Positions 10,981 through 22,164 are shown, numbered from the stretch's first letter. The stretch: DNA of 64,000 bases from Pseudoips prasinana (GCA_951640165.1 OX621234.1:3911001-3975000); one strand, 5' to 3'. Notes: generated by a model from the letters alone, not told the origin. Numbers and translations: made by a program.

Positions 10981-12180
10981 CGGTGATTCTCCGGTGGATT
11001 CTTTCTGATATAACTATAAGCAGCAAAATGGTAAAGTTTTTCTAGTTTTGTCCCTAAAAAAAGAATCTAATTAAAATGTACTTTCATGTTTACTTAAATA
11101 AAATGTATTACATATGTATACATATTAATTATAAGTTATTAAAAAATGTTAATTATAATTGAACTGCCTTTTCATAAGCAATATTTTCCATGAACTTACA
11201 GTGTATGTCTTTGCTGGCACTTAAATAATAATAAAAATATCTCTGTTATAAAATAAGTGAAAATTAAAGGTTTGCTTCTGAAACTTAATTTAGTTAAATA
11301 TGCTATTTACGTCCTTAAATCGTACTCTAAAATTTGCTACATGCGTTCTAAAATCATACTCGAATAGACTAGGTACCTTGTGAACACCTCAAGAATAAGA
11401 CTTCGTCTAGCCTTAAATCTAGAACAATAACATTGTGATCTACTATTGTGCTACAATACCTTAACTATCTTTATTTTTTTTATTTTTTTTGATTATTTAT
11501 ATAAAATCTACCAATAAAACTCAATGAAACGGGTTGGTAGTTGGTAGGTTGAAAGCAGAACAACTTTGGCGTCTATCGGGAGAAAACAACGGTTGAAAAG
11601 TAGCAAATATGCGGCCAAGTTTTTTTTTTGGGATAATTTAAATATTATTTATGATAATTTAAATATTACGTGCACCTATGATAAAACTATGTACATTTCT
11701 TTATAGCTAGGTTCTAATAATTTTGTTATTATTTACATAATTAATATTATTTTCACTAATACGTCTCTCTTGTTAAATTTCGTTATATTTACAAGTGCGG
11801 AGATTGTTAGGACAATTCGATTCAAACTTTACCAATTTGATCAGAACATGCATTCAAACGTAAATCATTAAAGAATCCATGTTGTAATAAGTTAATAATA
11901 AAAATTATTATAAGTAATTATTTAAAATTACTTTTATTGAAATATTACTGGCATTTAATTTTAAATTATTATGTAATTAGTTGATCTCCAGTTCTAGCAC
12001 CAATACAAGCAGATCATATGCTTACGTGATATAGTCCTAGAGTCCCGCCTTAAATTATCTGAATATCCTACTTACTCGACCAATTCTTTCATTATACAAA
12101 CCTAATAAATACATCAATACTAAACGAAAACGAAAAAGACTTGAAAAATATTTATATTTATTAAAATAATACAGTTAGAC
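10981..12180. other. AT-rich stretch, nothing recognised
   Basis: No supported gene or repeat unit. The open frame at 12120-12407 overlaps duplicated repeat DNA and is not protein-like. Confidence 0.4.
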
Positions 12181-12575
12181 TCATTGTCACCGCGTACCAC
12201 ATGCAATCGACTGATATTCTTATATTTTTTATAGTAGTTGGAACGAGTATATATGTGTGTTGCTCTGCTACAATAGATCAGAAATTGAATTACAACAAAA
12301 TACCAGGTATATATGTCTTTTTTTATTGTCATTCGGTTTGTCATCTCGGTGGCTAGATGAGATCGCCACCACGAGATGACAAGACCCTCGAACTTCTCAT
12401 TCAACAAATATAATTTTTCTCGTGCTTTAGGGTTAGGTTATGTGGTTTGATAGACTAGAGATTGTACATAGCCTCATTTTCACCGCGTACCACATGCAAT
12501 CGACTGATATTATTATTGATATTTTTTATAGTAGTTGGAACGAGTATATATGTGTGTTGCTCTGCTACAATGGAC
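12181..12575. repeat. Local tandem duplication of ~292 bp, partial second copy
   Basis: The block at 12181-12280 (CACCGCGTACCACATGCAAT, then GTAGTTGGAACGAGTATATA and GTGTGTTGCTCTGCTACAAT) recurs at 12473-12575. Between them lies a 190-bp segment that is itself repeated at 14146-14344. Confidence 0.8.
12284..12475. repeat. Dispersed repeat, copy 1 of pair with 14146-14344
   Basis: Shared landmarks: ATTACAACAAAATACCAGGT, GGTGGCTAGATGAGATCGCC, AGACCCTCGAACTTCTCATT, TTAGGGTTAGGTTATGTGG and GATAGACTAGAGATTGTACA. Contains an imperfect palindrome (TCATCTCG..GGTGGC). Confidence 0.8.
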
Positions 12576-13273
12576 AGAAATGGTCGAGTTAGTAAGATGC
12601 CAAAAAGGCATCAAGCCTCAAACAACAAATAATAATATATGTGAGTTGATTTATTTGTTTGGTTTTATTTAGTGATTAATGAAATTAGATATTTTCTTTT
12701 ATATACCTAACTTATTAATGTAACGTAATATTTAGACCGACGTTGGACTAAACTAAGGATACCTCATCTACTTTCCGTATAAATCCTATTTTATTTACAA
12801 TCTATTTGCAAAACGATGTGCTGAGAGTCCCTACTATATTATTTACATATATTAATATGCGTGAGTTGCTCACACTCTATTGGTGAACTTATAATTAACT
12901 ATCAATTATATATTATGTAGTGTTGGAAGACTTTGATTATGCTGTTGTTTTTGACATGTTTCACTCTCTTCCCTTCTCTGTCACCACTCATCTCATGTAA
13001 GATGATAATGGCTTAGAGCGGCGATATAACATAAGCTCTGTATTATCCTTAGTCGTTTCTTACGACACCCATTGCAAAAAATAGGGACAGTATTGATATT
13101 ATCATATTTACACACCGTACCATGCTTTTTACACACTGACAAACTAAAAAGAGATAACAAACTGAGTGGTAAAATTGAGAACAGATTAATATTATTTTTA
13201 TATTATATATTAATGTATATACTTTCTAGTATAGTTTTGTCTTTGACAATAGAAACAAAGAATACTTAGGTCG

Positions 13274-13864
13274 AATTTTGAAAACGTAAAATTTGAAGTT
13301 AATAATATTAGCAAAATTCTTAGTAAAATTATGAGTGAGAACATTTGCCTAGGTGTTTAGCCTCGCCGAGGCGATGCCTTACGGCGGTGAGAGGAAGTCG
13401 TTATAATCATCGCATCTACTAATTTTGAAAAGATAAAATTTGAAGTTAATAATGTAAGAAAAATTCTTAGTAAAATTATGAGTGAGAACGTGTGCCTAGG
13501 TGTTTAGCCTCGCCGAGGCGATGCCTTACGGCGGTGAGAGGAAGTCGTTATAATCATCGCATCTACTAATTTTGAAAAGGTAAAATTTGAAGTTAATAAT
13601 GTAAGAAAAATTCTTAGTAAAATTATGAGTGAGAATGTGTGCCTAGGTGTTTAGCCTCGCCGAGGCGATGCCTTACGGCGGTGAGAGGAAGTCGTTATAA
13701 TCATCGCATCTACTAATTTTGAAAAGGTAAAATTTGAAGTTAATAATGTAAGAAAAATTCTTAGTAAAATTATGAGTGAGAATGTGTGCCTAGGTGTTTA
13801 GCCTCGCCGAGGCGATGCCTTACGGCGGTGAGAGGAAGTCGTTATAATCATCGCATCTACTAAT
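13274..13864. repeat. Four-copy tandem array, exact 147-bp period
   Basis: GCCTAGGTGTTTAGCCTCGC starts at 13347, 13494, 13641 and 13788, each exactly 147 bp apart. Copies 3 and 4 are nearly identical; copy 1 is the most divergent (CATTTGCC for CGTGTGCC or TGTGTGCC). Each unit has an AT-rich half and a GC-rich half holding the short palindrome GCCTCGCCGAGGC. No protein-like frame crosses the array. Confidence 0.95.
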
Positions 13865-14145
13865 CTAGCATAATTTACAAATGTCTTACAATTATCATAT
13901 TTTAAAATATTCTAATGTTCTAAATTTGTGCGATATAGCGACTATTATTATATCTACGCATAAACCTATGTCAAATGCAATAACTTATTTATCTTAACAT
14001 ACGATTATTATACAGTAACAATAGCATAAAGTTTATATAAAGATTATTTACCATTATAGAGTTTTAATTAATTATCAATAATATTTATCTTGAAAATATT
14101 CTGAATTTAGTTGTGATTGGAAACAATCTTGGAATGTGTAGGTAT
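13865..14145. other. AT-rich spacer
   Basis: Nothing recognised. Confidence 0.4.
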
Positions 14146-14344
14146 GTGAATTACAACAAAATACCAGGTATATATGTCTTTTTTTAATGTCAGTTGTAAG
14201 TAAGACCCACGATCTCGGTGGCCAGATGAGGTCGCCACCACGAGATGACAAGACCCTCGAACTTCTCATTCAATAAATATAATGTTTCTCGTGCTTTAGG
14301 GTTAGGTTATGTGGTTTGATAGACTAGAGATTGTACATAGCCCC
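14146..14344. repeat. Dispersed repeat, copy 2 of pair with 12284-12475
   Basis: Same order of landmarks as the 12.3 kb copy, with a small extra piece (AGTTGTAAGTAAGACCCACG). It runs directly into an RT fragment. Confidence 0.75.
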
Positions 14345-14439
14345 ATAGAAAAAAAAACAAAAGTGTCACCACCCCGCGAGATTACGAAGCCAATAAATGT
14401 AATGTTTCTCGATATAATTTTATCAAAAGCCTTTTCTAG

Positions 14440-14556
14440 ATCGATAAATGCCATATGTGAGTTAAGGCCCAGACTCATTTTTCTATCAATAATCATTCTC
14501 TGAGCCAGTATTGCCTCTAGTACCCTTTCCCTCTCTAAATCCATACTGATCAACCC
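14440..14556 (-). pseudogene. LINE reverse transcriptase fragment
   Basis: The minus strand reads ILAQRMIIDRKMSLGL then HMAFIDLEKAFDKI, the RT motif A region (AFIDLEKAFD) with its catalytic aspartate. Only about 40 residues survive. The clade cannot be fixed from so little. Confidence 0.75.
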
Positions 14557-14689
14557 CTATCCAGTTTTCTGCTTTTGGTCTTTTTCTGCTTTGTATTATT
14601 TTTAAAAGGATATTTGATATTTGTGAGATAAGTGAAAGTGTCCTGTGTTCTTCACATTTTAAAGTGGATCATTTCGATGTTCCATTATA

Positions 14690-15075
14690 GGGGAAGTTAG
14701 TGTGGTGGTTTCCCCATTTGCCTTCCACACCGCAGTTCTACAACCGTTTTACCGCCTGTAGATATCTGGACAGAAGCCCTTCCAGATCCCATTACTTCGG
14801 CCTTCTGCCAGTACTGATATCGCTGTTGACCAATACCAGAGGTGCGCTTATTTAATGGCGGCGCATACTCGCCATGTCACAGAGTCGTCCTAGGACATTT
14901 TCAGATTTTTTTAGACCAGTCCATCCCACTGGACTGCCCACCGCTTCCTGTTAACTCTGCCGCTGTTTGGTTGGGGACTGCATTATTCAATATATTCGCA
15001 GCTAACCACCATATCTGGCGGCCGTCCCACTATCCACCACCAGTGGACCCCTCCGGTTGCTTACAGCTCAGCTCA
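14690..15075 (+). mobile_element. LINE 3'-region fragment
   Basis: CCCACTGGACTGCCCACCGC, then TTATTCAATATATTCGCAGC and TAACCACCATATCTGG. The same signature recurs degraded at 17640-17765. Probably non-coding 3' sequence of a LINE; no RT motif. Confidence 0.45.
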
Positions 15076-15445
15076 ATGAGTAAATATGTATGTATTTATA
15101 TAAAATTTGACAGTGATTTCTGAGGCTAACTTTGACAGCGCATAGCGGCCATCTTGGTAAACCAAGATAAGTATATAAAGTTCGTAAGTATGTAAAGTTA
15201 AGTTTTTTTTATTGGTAAAAGGTATTTTACAGGTCTATTTGGCGTAGGGTATGAGTGCCTTACTGTAATAACGCAATGATCGATCAACAGTTGATCATAA
15301 CAACATTTTTAGTTAATAATACATTTAAATGTCAATAAAATAATTAGCTATACAGATGTCACAAAAATTATCAATATAAATTAAATCATTAGTTTAAGAA
15401 ACTCGTCCAAGGCATAAAACAACTGCTCGATTATCTTTTTTTTTT
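15076..15445. other. No recognised feature
   Basis: AT-rich, without a supported gene or repeat. Confidence 0.4.
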
Positions 15446-15642
15446 TAAACAACGACCGCACTAGGCAATCAACTTCCTGTGTCGCGGGGTACTTTACAAA
15501 CATATAATAAACGGACACAAATTACATCCAGACTCAGAACAACTATTTATGGGTCACACAAATAGTTGTCCGGCGCGGGACTCGAACACGCGACACGAAG
15601 AGGCGAGGCGACTGTCTTAGCCGCTGCGCCACACGTGCAGGC
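15446..15642 (-). mobile_element. tRNA-derived SINE, family 4
   Basis: Read on the minus strand: tRNA-like head GTGTGGCGCAGCGGCTAAG (A box) and GTGTTCGAGTCCCGCGCC (B box), body with AACTATTTGTGTGACCC and TCTGAGTCTGGATGTAAT, then CCCGCGACACAGGAAGTTG. Other copies at 32773, 41361 and 52211. Confidence 0.8.
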
Positions 15643-15799
15643 AAAAAAAAATACTTAAAACTCGGCGTGTCCGTTAGTTTAGTTAGTTAGTTTGTTTTAA
15701 ATTGTTGGCCTCATTATGTGAGTGAGTTTTGAAGATTTCGTTTATTTAAGTGGCACAGCCTTAAGCTTAATACCACCGCGGTTTTTTTTGACAAAACAG

Positions 15800-16105
15800 G
15801 TAGAATGCTTTCGCATGCCACCCGTAAAAAGTGTCTGCGGGTTGGTATGTCGGAATCGCGCCGACTAAACCTCATCTGCCGTGGACTTATCTTGGCGACT
15901 AATGGGAGAAGCCCCGGGAACGCGGGTATGCTGCTTCGGTGCCCCCCTTTTTCCGCCATGTCTCAGATGCCTCTATTGCCAACTCTTGCCAATTCGGCAC
16001 AGCGACTGCCACAAACAGATCGCTGTCTTCCCGGAGCTGGTTGTACGTGGCGGCAGTGGAGGACACTTCTCACAACATACACTGCTACCTGTAATATTAC
16101 TTAGC
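15800..16105 (-). mobile_element. LINE C-terminal and 3' tail fragment
   Basis: The minus strand from ~16050 reads AATYNQLREDSDLF then NWQELAIEASETW, followed by EAAYPRSRG and a tail (CCACGGCAGATGAGGTTTAG, GACACTTTTTACGGGTGGCA). The same tail follows a clearer RTE-like C-terminus at 52540-52875. No catalytic motif remains. Confidence 0.5.
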
Positions 16106-16109
16106 AGGT

Positions 16110-16942
16110 AACGTCAGTATACCAAGTTGCTTGAAGTAGGGCCTCGCTGATGTTCCCTGGAGCACATGTACGATCGCTCGCACGGCGCACGGCGCGCTTT
16201 TGCAAGCGAAAGGAAGGCGTATACAATGTGGAGCAGGACGATTGACATTCCTCTAAACCACGTAAAGAATGGCATGCTCTTAACCCGTATACAAAAAATC
16301 AATCAAATTCAATGAATACTTTAGCCACAGGAAATTATTTTTCATTTTCATAATTTTCAACATGATGTAGATCGGAGTCCGTAATAATAGGTAAACGGCC
16401 GCCGCCCGCTGCACGACGCACCACGCCGCGCACTAGGTCAGTGACTTTTCGTAGATAAAGCGTGTTTACTTTTTATGCAGCTGATTCTGCTATTTATTTT
16501 GTTTGAAAATTGTAATTTTTAAATTTTCCATTAACTACTAATCTTCGTGTCTTAAAATGTTTTGATGGACTAGTACTGTGCTCGTTTTAATTTAATGTCG
16601 TAGTTCCAGATCCACATTGTATAAAATATAGCCGCTAAGCGCTGCCAATGTTTTTGATACGAAGTGATTTGATACAGTTTTATAAAAGATTACTAAATAT
16701 TTTATCTGTCATCCTGAAGTTTATAAAACGTGAATACTGGATTATTTTACTGGAAAGTAATTATATAGTATTAAATATTTTATTTTTCTTTATGAAGCGG
16801 CACTAGATAATAACGACTTATTGGACTTTGGCTGATATACATAGACGAATAAAACCTTAACTATTGAATATTAATTTTAGGATATTAATTTTAGATTCCA
16901 ACATCTATATATTAAACACCTATGTTATTAAAGTTTATTAAT
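16110..16942. other. No gene; short GC-rich patch
   Basis: A GC-rich patch at 16395-16435 (GGCCGCCGCCCGCTGCACGA) stands out in AT-rich DNA. I see no open frame or repeat that explains it. Confidence 0.35.
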
Positions 16943-17215
16943 AATTAGCTAGTAGCTAGAGATATTGTGTGAGACAATTGAGAAAAGAATTTAATTAGCT
17001 AGCAGCTAGCAATATAATGTGTGACAATTTAGAAACGAATTTCAATTAGCTAGCAGCTAGCGATATTGTGTGTGACAATTTAGAAACGATTTTCAATTAG
17101 CTAGCAGCTAGCGACATTGTGTGTGACAATTTAGAAACGAATTTCAATTAGCTATCAGCTAGCGATATTGTGTGTGACAATTTAGAAATGAATTTCAATT
17201 CAGTTCTCAAATAGC
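16943..17215. repeat. 51-bp minisatellite, about 5.3 copies
   Basis: AATTAGCT starts at 16943, 16993, 17044, 17095 and 17146 (50, 51, 51, 51 bp). Each unit opens with the palindrome-rich AGCTAGCAGCTAGC and continues GTGTGTGACAATTTAGAAA. The first copy is the most divergent. Confidence 0.95.
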
Positions 17216-18713
17216 TGCTAGCTACCATAGAGCTTTCTGATCCAAACAACTTTATGGCCAGTTTATACACTTTTTATAAAGCATCGAAATATACTCAGTA
17301 AAGAAGATATGTATATATATACTTCACTAATAGATATATCTAAATACGTATTACAACGTTCATTAATCTGTTTACTTCGAATAAATATAATCAGATCTCA
17401 TAAATAATTATGTTAAGGAATAATGCGTAAGTAATATATTAATTTCAATATCGAAATCTTGTAAATAAGGCAAAAGGCAGTGTTTAAATATAAATATCCC
17501 TGTGGATTCAAAATTATTTTCTAATTAAATTATATAATTTATCTTAGCGCGAAACAATGAACTAAATAACTTGTGTATATAGTACAGTCAGAAGAAGGTA
17601 TACACACACTTATATCTAAAGATATTTGAGGATTATGTAAGTCAGTCCGTCTCTCCTAACTAGCGATCCCACCGGACTATCCGCCGCACCAATAAAGTGT
17701 CCGGGTAGTCCGGTTGGACTACTTATTCAATATATCCGCAGATGACCATCGTATATCAAGGCTATTTATTCCTCTAGACTAAACCCTGTAGACCCTTCAG
17801 GCTCAACTAGCCCATCCCCAGAATAAACCGAATGACCTACAAAGCGTGGGAAAAGATCCCAATGAAATAGGTATATAATAGTTGAAGTAAAATAACTTCT
17901 ACCTACAAATAGATCACCGCACATGGTAAATGTGTGTACAATATAATAGATAATATTAAAGGTAGTAAATGTTTAAACATACATATGTCATTAATTTGGA
18001 GTTATATATATGACACTAAACGGTCCTAATATATAATATATTTGATACATATTATATTAACTACCGTACAAAAATCTCAACTTTTCTAATACCAACCTAG
18101 CCTACATCTTTTTAATACCAGACCTTTGCTCTCTCTCTCTTAATATTTATATCACAAAATAATTATAATTATTGGACCCATTCTCGATCAGAAGATAAAA
18201 TTAGTTTAAAAACAATTTTGAATTTTGTAAAATTTTCTATAGACAGTCTGCCACATATGTTTCGGTATACTTTCTGAGGACGAAAAAATGGTCCTTAAAT
18301 AAATGATATGTTATTATATACCGGATATATCAGCTTCCATTATCCATCCATAGTACACATACATTATCAATCCACACATAAGGGTAATAATGGCAGTATC
18401 CTGAATTCCCCGCAGGGTAAGTATGAACACATTTCGTGTATATAAGTTACACATACCTACAAGGGTAAGCCTAACGTGTAGGCCATCTACTAATACAATA
18501 CACCAATAAGCGACTATCTTCCAATTTAACGATGAACATTTAGATAAAAGTTTGCACAATAGTGTTCGTAGTGTCTCTTAAGTTCGCACTGTTCGGGGGC
18601 ATTGTTGAAGATTGGTGCTTGGTTACAGGAGCAGTGATCCAAATGTCATCCCAATATAATCTGGAAACAAAACAGAAGCATAATTTTACAACCACAATCA
18701 ATTTACGGGTCTG
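17216..18713. other. Mostly unrecognised; LINE fragment at 17640-17765
   Basis: AT-rich. Near 17640-17765 the string TATTCAATATATCCGCAG and flanking GGACTATCCG/TAGTCCGG match the LINE 3' fragment at 14.9 kb. The open frame at 18314-18559 shows no known motif. Confidence 0.4.
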
Positions 18714-18819
18714 TTGAGAGGTCTGTTGGCGTGGTTGGCAGATGCTTGCTTTTCACGCCGGAGGTCGTGGTTTCGATTCCCACGCACTGTGTCTGATTGT
18801 CATGAGTCTGGGTGTAATC

Positions 18820-19239
18820 TATATACAACGTGTAACAAAAAGAGTGAACGTAACTTAAGGGGCATATACGGTCTCCTTAAGCCTACCTATACACAAAATC
18901 TCATACCGAAATACCATCATTTTAATCTTGATCGTAAAATAATATACCATTCAATATATCGACAAGTATTTTTATCGATATAACGAACATCCGTACTAAC
19001 ACAGCACAGCTGATTCTGATTTACGCTATAAGGTTCATTACCCTTGCGGCTGAGTTTTGTTAGTGTTGTTCATAATGTCGGTAATCTTACTTGTTGATTT
19101 AGGTTGTCGATAGAAAAATAAATTACTAGTTGAATAAAAAATGATTATTTCTGTTTGAAGTTTCGCCCATAGCTAGCCGTCCTGATACCCTGTAACCCCC
19201 TTAAGTTACGTTCACACTTTCTGTTACACGTTGTATATA
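18820..19239. mobile_element. 420-bp MITE with ~43-bp terminal inverted repeats
   Basis: The left end TATATACAACGTGTAACA... and right end ...TGTTACACGTTGTATATA are reverse complements with about two mismatches over 43 bp, reaching AACTTAAGGGG inward. The inside has no coding potential. It sits in a TATA-rich site within a SINE, suggesting TA target duplication. Confidence 0.85.
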
Positions 19240-19501
19240 AAAATCAATGCCACTTTTCGTTGTAATGTTATAACTCAACAACGCCTTTACCGATTTGGCT
19301 AATTTTGAATCATTCTTGAATTATTCGTGGAAGTCCAGGGAAGGTTTGTACGTAGAGAAAAATAAAAAAAAGTCTTAAAAAAGTCTAAAATCAACATCTT
19401 TTAGCAATTTAAAATAGTTTTTTGTTTGAATAAATGAACTTAATAATATTTTTTTTTATTACTATGCCTTATACGTAGCGAATCACGTACCAGGCCGCTA
19501 G
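19240..19501 (+). mobile_element. Helitron-like element, type 2
   Basis: Nearly identical to 33574-33843: AAATCAATGCCACTTTTCG, ACAACGCCTTTACCGATTTG, GTCCAGGGAAGGTTTGTACG and the 3' end CGTACCAGGCCGCTAG followed by T. Its 5' TC end is merged with the MITE end. Confidence 0.65.
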
Positions 19502-19656
19502 TTATCTATATAAGTATGTATTTACAAAAGAAAAGTACTATATGTAGCATATAAGTTATCTGGTTTCCATAGTACAAGCTCTGCTTAGTTTGGGATCAGA
19601 TGGCCGTGTGTAAATAATGTCCTAAGATATTACATTATTATTTAACCACCTTAATA

Positions 19657-19903
19657 TCTATACATATATAAAATCGTAGGAAAGTCAAAACTGTACATTG
19701 AATATTTTTCAAAAAGGATACTTGGGGCGTGATCTACAATCGATATCGAAGCCAAAAATATAGTTTTTTGAATTTTTGTCTGTGTGTCTGTATGTAACAT
19801 CAACAACAACATATAGGCTACATATTATCACGCTATCGCCTACGGGGAATGAGCTGTGATAATTTATAAAATTTAACGCGGGTAAACCGCGGGGCACAGC
19901 TAG
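19657..19903 (+). mobile_element. Helitron-like element, type 3
   Basis: Starts TCTATACATATATAAAATCG after A and ends CCGCGGGGCACAGCTAG before T, as expected for Helitron insertion between A and T. Contains TACTTGGGGCGTGATCTACA. A reverse copy is at 61980-62341. Confidence 0.7.
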
Positions 19904-19999
19904 TATATGTATAAAGAATTTAACCAGTTTATGGAAACACTACAAGCAGTTATTAAAACATCGCAATCCGATTGTTTAAGGCGACACCGTGAAGATGTA

Positions 20000-20205
20000 A
20001 TGTCAGCCGAAAGACGTCCAGTGCTTGAATAAGGTCTCCTCAAAAGAGGATCTTCTCACAGACCTTGAGACTTAAATGTAATAACTAAGCTAAAATGCTG
20101 TGTGAGTGTCGGCAAAGTATCACCATCATCTCGTGGGAGGCCGTTAAAGTCTTCCCGACGACCCCTGCTGGACAAAGGCCACCGCAAAAGATATCCACAA
20201 TGGAG
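20000..20205 (-). mobile_element. Two RTE LINE 3'-end scraps
   Basis: GTCAGCCGAAAGACGTCCAG (20000) and CTGCTGGACAAAGGCCACCG, AAAGATATCCACAATG (20165) match the 3' end of the RTE element at 2.65 kb. Confidence 0.6.
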
Positions 20206-20232
20206 TTATCATAGTTTCGGCGGGTATTTATT

Positions 20233-20484
20233 GGAACGAAGTTCCTTATCGCGCGTTGTGAAAACGGGATGGAGGAAAAAATTCTCACGAAAAGTTGTCA
20301 CGACACTTTTTGCAGCTGTGCGTGCGTGCGTGTGCTCTCTCTGTCTCTCTCTCTCTCTTATAGAAAACAAGCCAGATATTTTCATTTCTATTTCGCATTA
20401 AACAGTGTGGTGTAGCGACGATTATTTTTGTTGAGTGTATACAGGTTTTTGTACATAATAAATAATAAGAAATAACTTCGTTCC
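20233..20484. mobile_element. 252-bp MITE with GGAACGAAGTT ends
   Basis: Terminal inverted repeats GGAACGAAGTT (20233-20243) and AACTTCGTTCC (20474-20484). Internal landmarks: AGTTGTCACGACACTTTTTG, a (CT)n run and CAGATATTTTCATTTCTATT. A second copy, same orientation, lies at 31833-32088, with a long shared right flank (CTTGACACCTCTCAAG). Confidence 0.75.
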
Positions 20485-20507
20485 ATCCGGGTGTCCCTTG
20501 ACACCTC

Positions 20508-20622
20508 TCAAGTTTTTTATTTAAGGATCGTCAACGTTACAAGCACTCATGCAGTTATAAGGACAGATACATACTTAAAAATAATAGTGCTGCAACACTT
20601 AAAGACAACCACAGCAATAAAG
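20508..20622 (-). mobile_element. Jockey-like LINE 3' end fragment
   Basis: Matches the 3' end of the LINE at 36.4 kb: TTTATTTAAGGAT, CACTCATGCAGTTATA and AATAGTGCTGCAACACTTAA. Only the last ~115 bp are present. Confidence 0.75.
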
Positions 20623-20780
20623 GGTATGCCGTTATCGCCACGCTGCCTAGGCAGACGGGTAGCCGATTGTAGTTAGATGGTCATAGTACCCAGAAAGACG
20701 CTGTTGAACTTTCTCTGGCATATTTTCCGTCGGGGCGACTTTTATGTCCCTCACGGGATGACATACAGCGAAGAACATAT
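20623..20780. repeat. Dispersed repeat fragment (shared with 31.7 and 42.3 kb)
   Basis: GGCAGACGGGTAGCCGAT, then AGACGCTGTTGAACTTTCTC and CCTCACGGGATGA follow the same order as 31697-31800 and 42290-42450. In the 42 kb copy it abuts an RTE 3' end, so it may be a co-mobilised tail. Confidence 0.55.
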
Positions 20781-21059
20781 AGTTGACTGAACATATAGAT
20801 GAATTCATTTTATTCGGAGCGGTCATAACACATTGCTTAACTTTTACAACAGAGATCAAAAAATCAAAATATGCTATTTAAAAATACATTATTTTTATTT
20901 GTCAAGGATGATCGGTTAATTCACTAAACTTTTGGAATTACTCATGTGTTATCTAACTGTATTTTATAAAATCGTTTGTGTGAGTTAAAGTGTTTTGGTA
21001 TGAACCGATGTTGATTTTTGTTCGAAACATGAATTCGCCGGGAGAGTTATTAGCTAAGT

Positions 21060-21114
21060 TTAAAGGCCCCAAAGATTTGCACAATTGCCGGTCTTGCGAT
21101 TTTACGATCGCCCT

Positions 21115-21118
<4 letters not shown>
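21060..21118 (-). mobile_element. RTE LINE 3' scrap with inserted dinucleotide repeat
   Basis: AAAGATTTGCACAATTGCCG and GTCTTGCGATTTTACGATCG match the RTE 3' region, interrupted by the (TA)n tract that follows. Confidence 0.65.

Positions 21119-21193
<75 letters not shown>
21119..21193. repeat. (TA)n microsatellite inside an imperfect palindrome
   Basis: About 37 TA units. It is flanked by ATCGCCCTGGGATAT on the left and ATATCCCGGGGCGATAT on the right, inverted repeats with one mismatch, so the whole unit can fold as a long hairpin. Confidence 0.9.
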
Positions 21194-21196
<3 letters not shown>

Positions 21197-21419
21197 GGGG
21201 CGATATATATATATATATGTATAGTGGTAATCGCAATAAAACTGCCAGTCGTGGATCTAATTTCCTAAGGGAAGCGAGTGCAAAGAGTGCGTAATCCATT
21301 CATAGATAACGCTATTAAACTAATTATAACAATTGAAATGATGAATATATAAAAAAAAACATCGTTAATACACTTTTCGTTCCGGTAGGAACACAACGTA
21401 ATAATTAATAATGACTTAC

Positions 21420-21616
21420 AGCGCGTAAAGAGGAAACGCAGACATGGTATCCCACGAAGTTGTCAATGGCTGCTTGTAGATGGTGTTGTAGTGTGAAACA
21501 GTTCGACGTGGTTGATGAAGCGCAAAACGTCATCAAAGTGGAGTACCTCCCAGTTGGCTTCTGAAGAATTACCGAAGTCAACGATGACCCATTTCCGCTT
21601 CTCAACTGGCATCGAA
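21420..21616 (-). CDS. Candidate host exon 5, unknown type II membrane protein
   Basis: On the minus strand an acceptor (TTATTTTCAG at 21636, or CTACTCCAG at 21616) is followed by GC3-rich coding-like sequence reading MPVEKRKWVIVDFGNSSEAN, then WEVLHFDDVLRFINHVELFH. It ends at a strong donor (GCGCT then GTAAGT, 21419-21414). The second acceptor fits the phase of candidate exon 4. In this frame a TGA appears about 20 codons before the donor. The last part reads well one frame over (YNTIYKQPLTTSWDTMSAFP), so the exon probably has a 2-nt insertion (CACAC for CAC) near 21491, from decay or an assembly error. I do not recognise the family. 3' exons would lie below 21.4 kb; none was found. Confidence 0.45.
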
Positions 21617-21747
21617 CTGGAGTAGTTAATTAGTTGCTGAAAATAATAGAAAGGTTGTGTTTCGTTATTGATATTAATGTAAAAATATATTATGAGAGAT
21701 AAAACTGTGAGGAGATAGTTTAGTAGAGACTTTAAATTATTATATTA

Positions 21748-21916
21748 TGTTTACTAATATTATAAAGGCAGTGTGTATGTTTGTTACTTCTGCACGTCTA
21801 AATGGCTGGAGCGGTTTTAATAGTTGGTATGGAGTGGCTGTTAGCTGACACCCTGGATTAACACATAGGCTATAATTTATAAAGTTTAACGCGGGTAAAC
21901 CGCAGGGCACAGCTAG
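21748..21916 (+). mobile_element. Helitron-like element, type 1
   Basis: ACTAATATTATAAAGGCAG at the 5' side, GGCTGGAGCGGTTTTAATAG inside, and AACGCGGGTAAACCGC..CACAGCTAG at the 3' end, followed by T. It lies in the intron between candidate exons 4 and 5. Confidence 0.65.
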
Positions 21917-22164
21917 TTGTAATAAACGGGAAAAGAAGGATAGCTACGCTACAAACATGTAGCCAAAATTTAGGTTGAAATATTGCAAATTCATCTGTCC
22001 CTTCTAGCGCCTATGCATCATAATATGTAAAAAGAGATAGAATGCATGAGTCTTAAATGTTGGTCTATATATAATACTTATTGTATTGTAATTTTCGTAA
22101 CTTTAAGCTATTGAAAAATATAATGGAATTGACAAATGCTTAAACCTTTAAGCAGCGGACCATC

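Larger units (their letters stand above)
18714..19650 (+). mobile_element. SINE family 1, split by two younger insertions
   Basis: The 5' half (18714-18819) has GGCGTGGTTGGCAGATGCTT as A-box region and GTGGTTTCGATTCCCACG as B box. The 3' half (19502-19650) has CTCTGCTTAGTTTGGGATCA and AGATGGCCGTGTGTAAATAA. The missing middle holds a MITE (18820-19239) and a Helitron-like element (19240-19501). The continuous copy at 6692 shows the halves belong together. Confidence 0.75.

Noticed and set aside
13274..13864. CRISPR array
   Set aside because: Whole 147-bp units repeat with no unique spacers, in a eukaryotic context.
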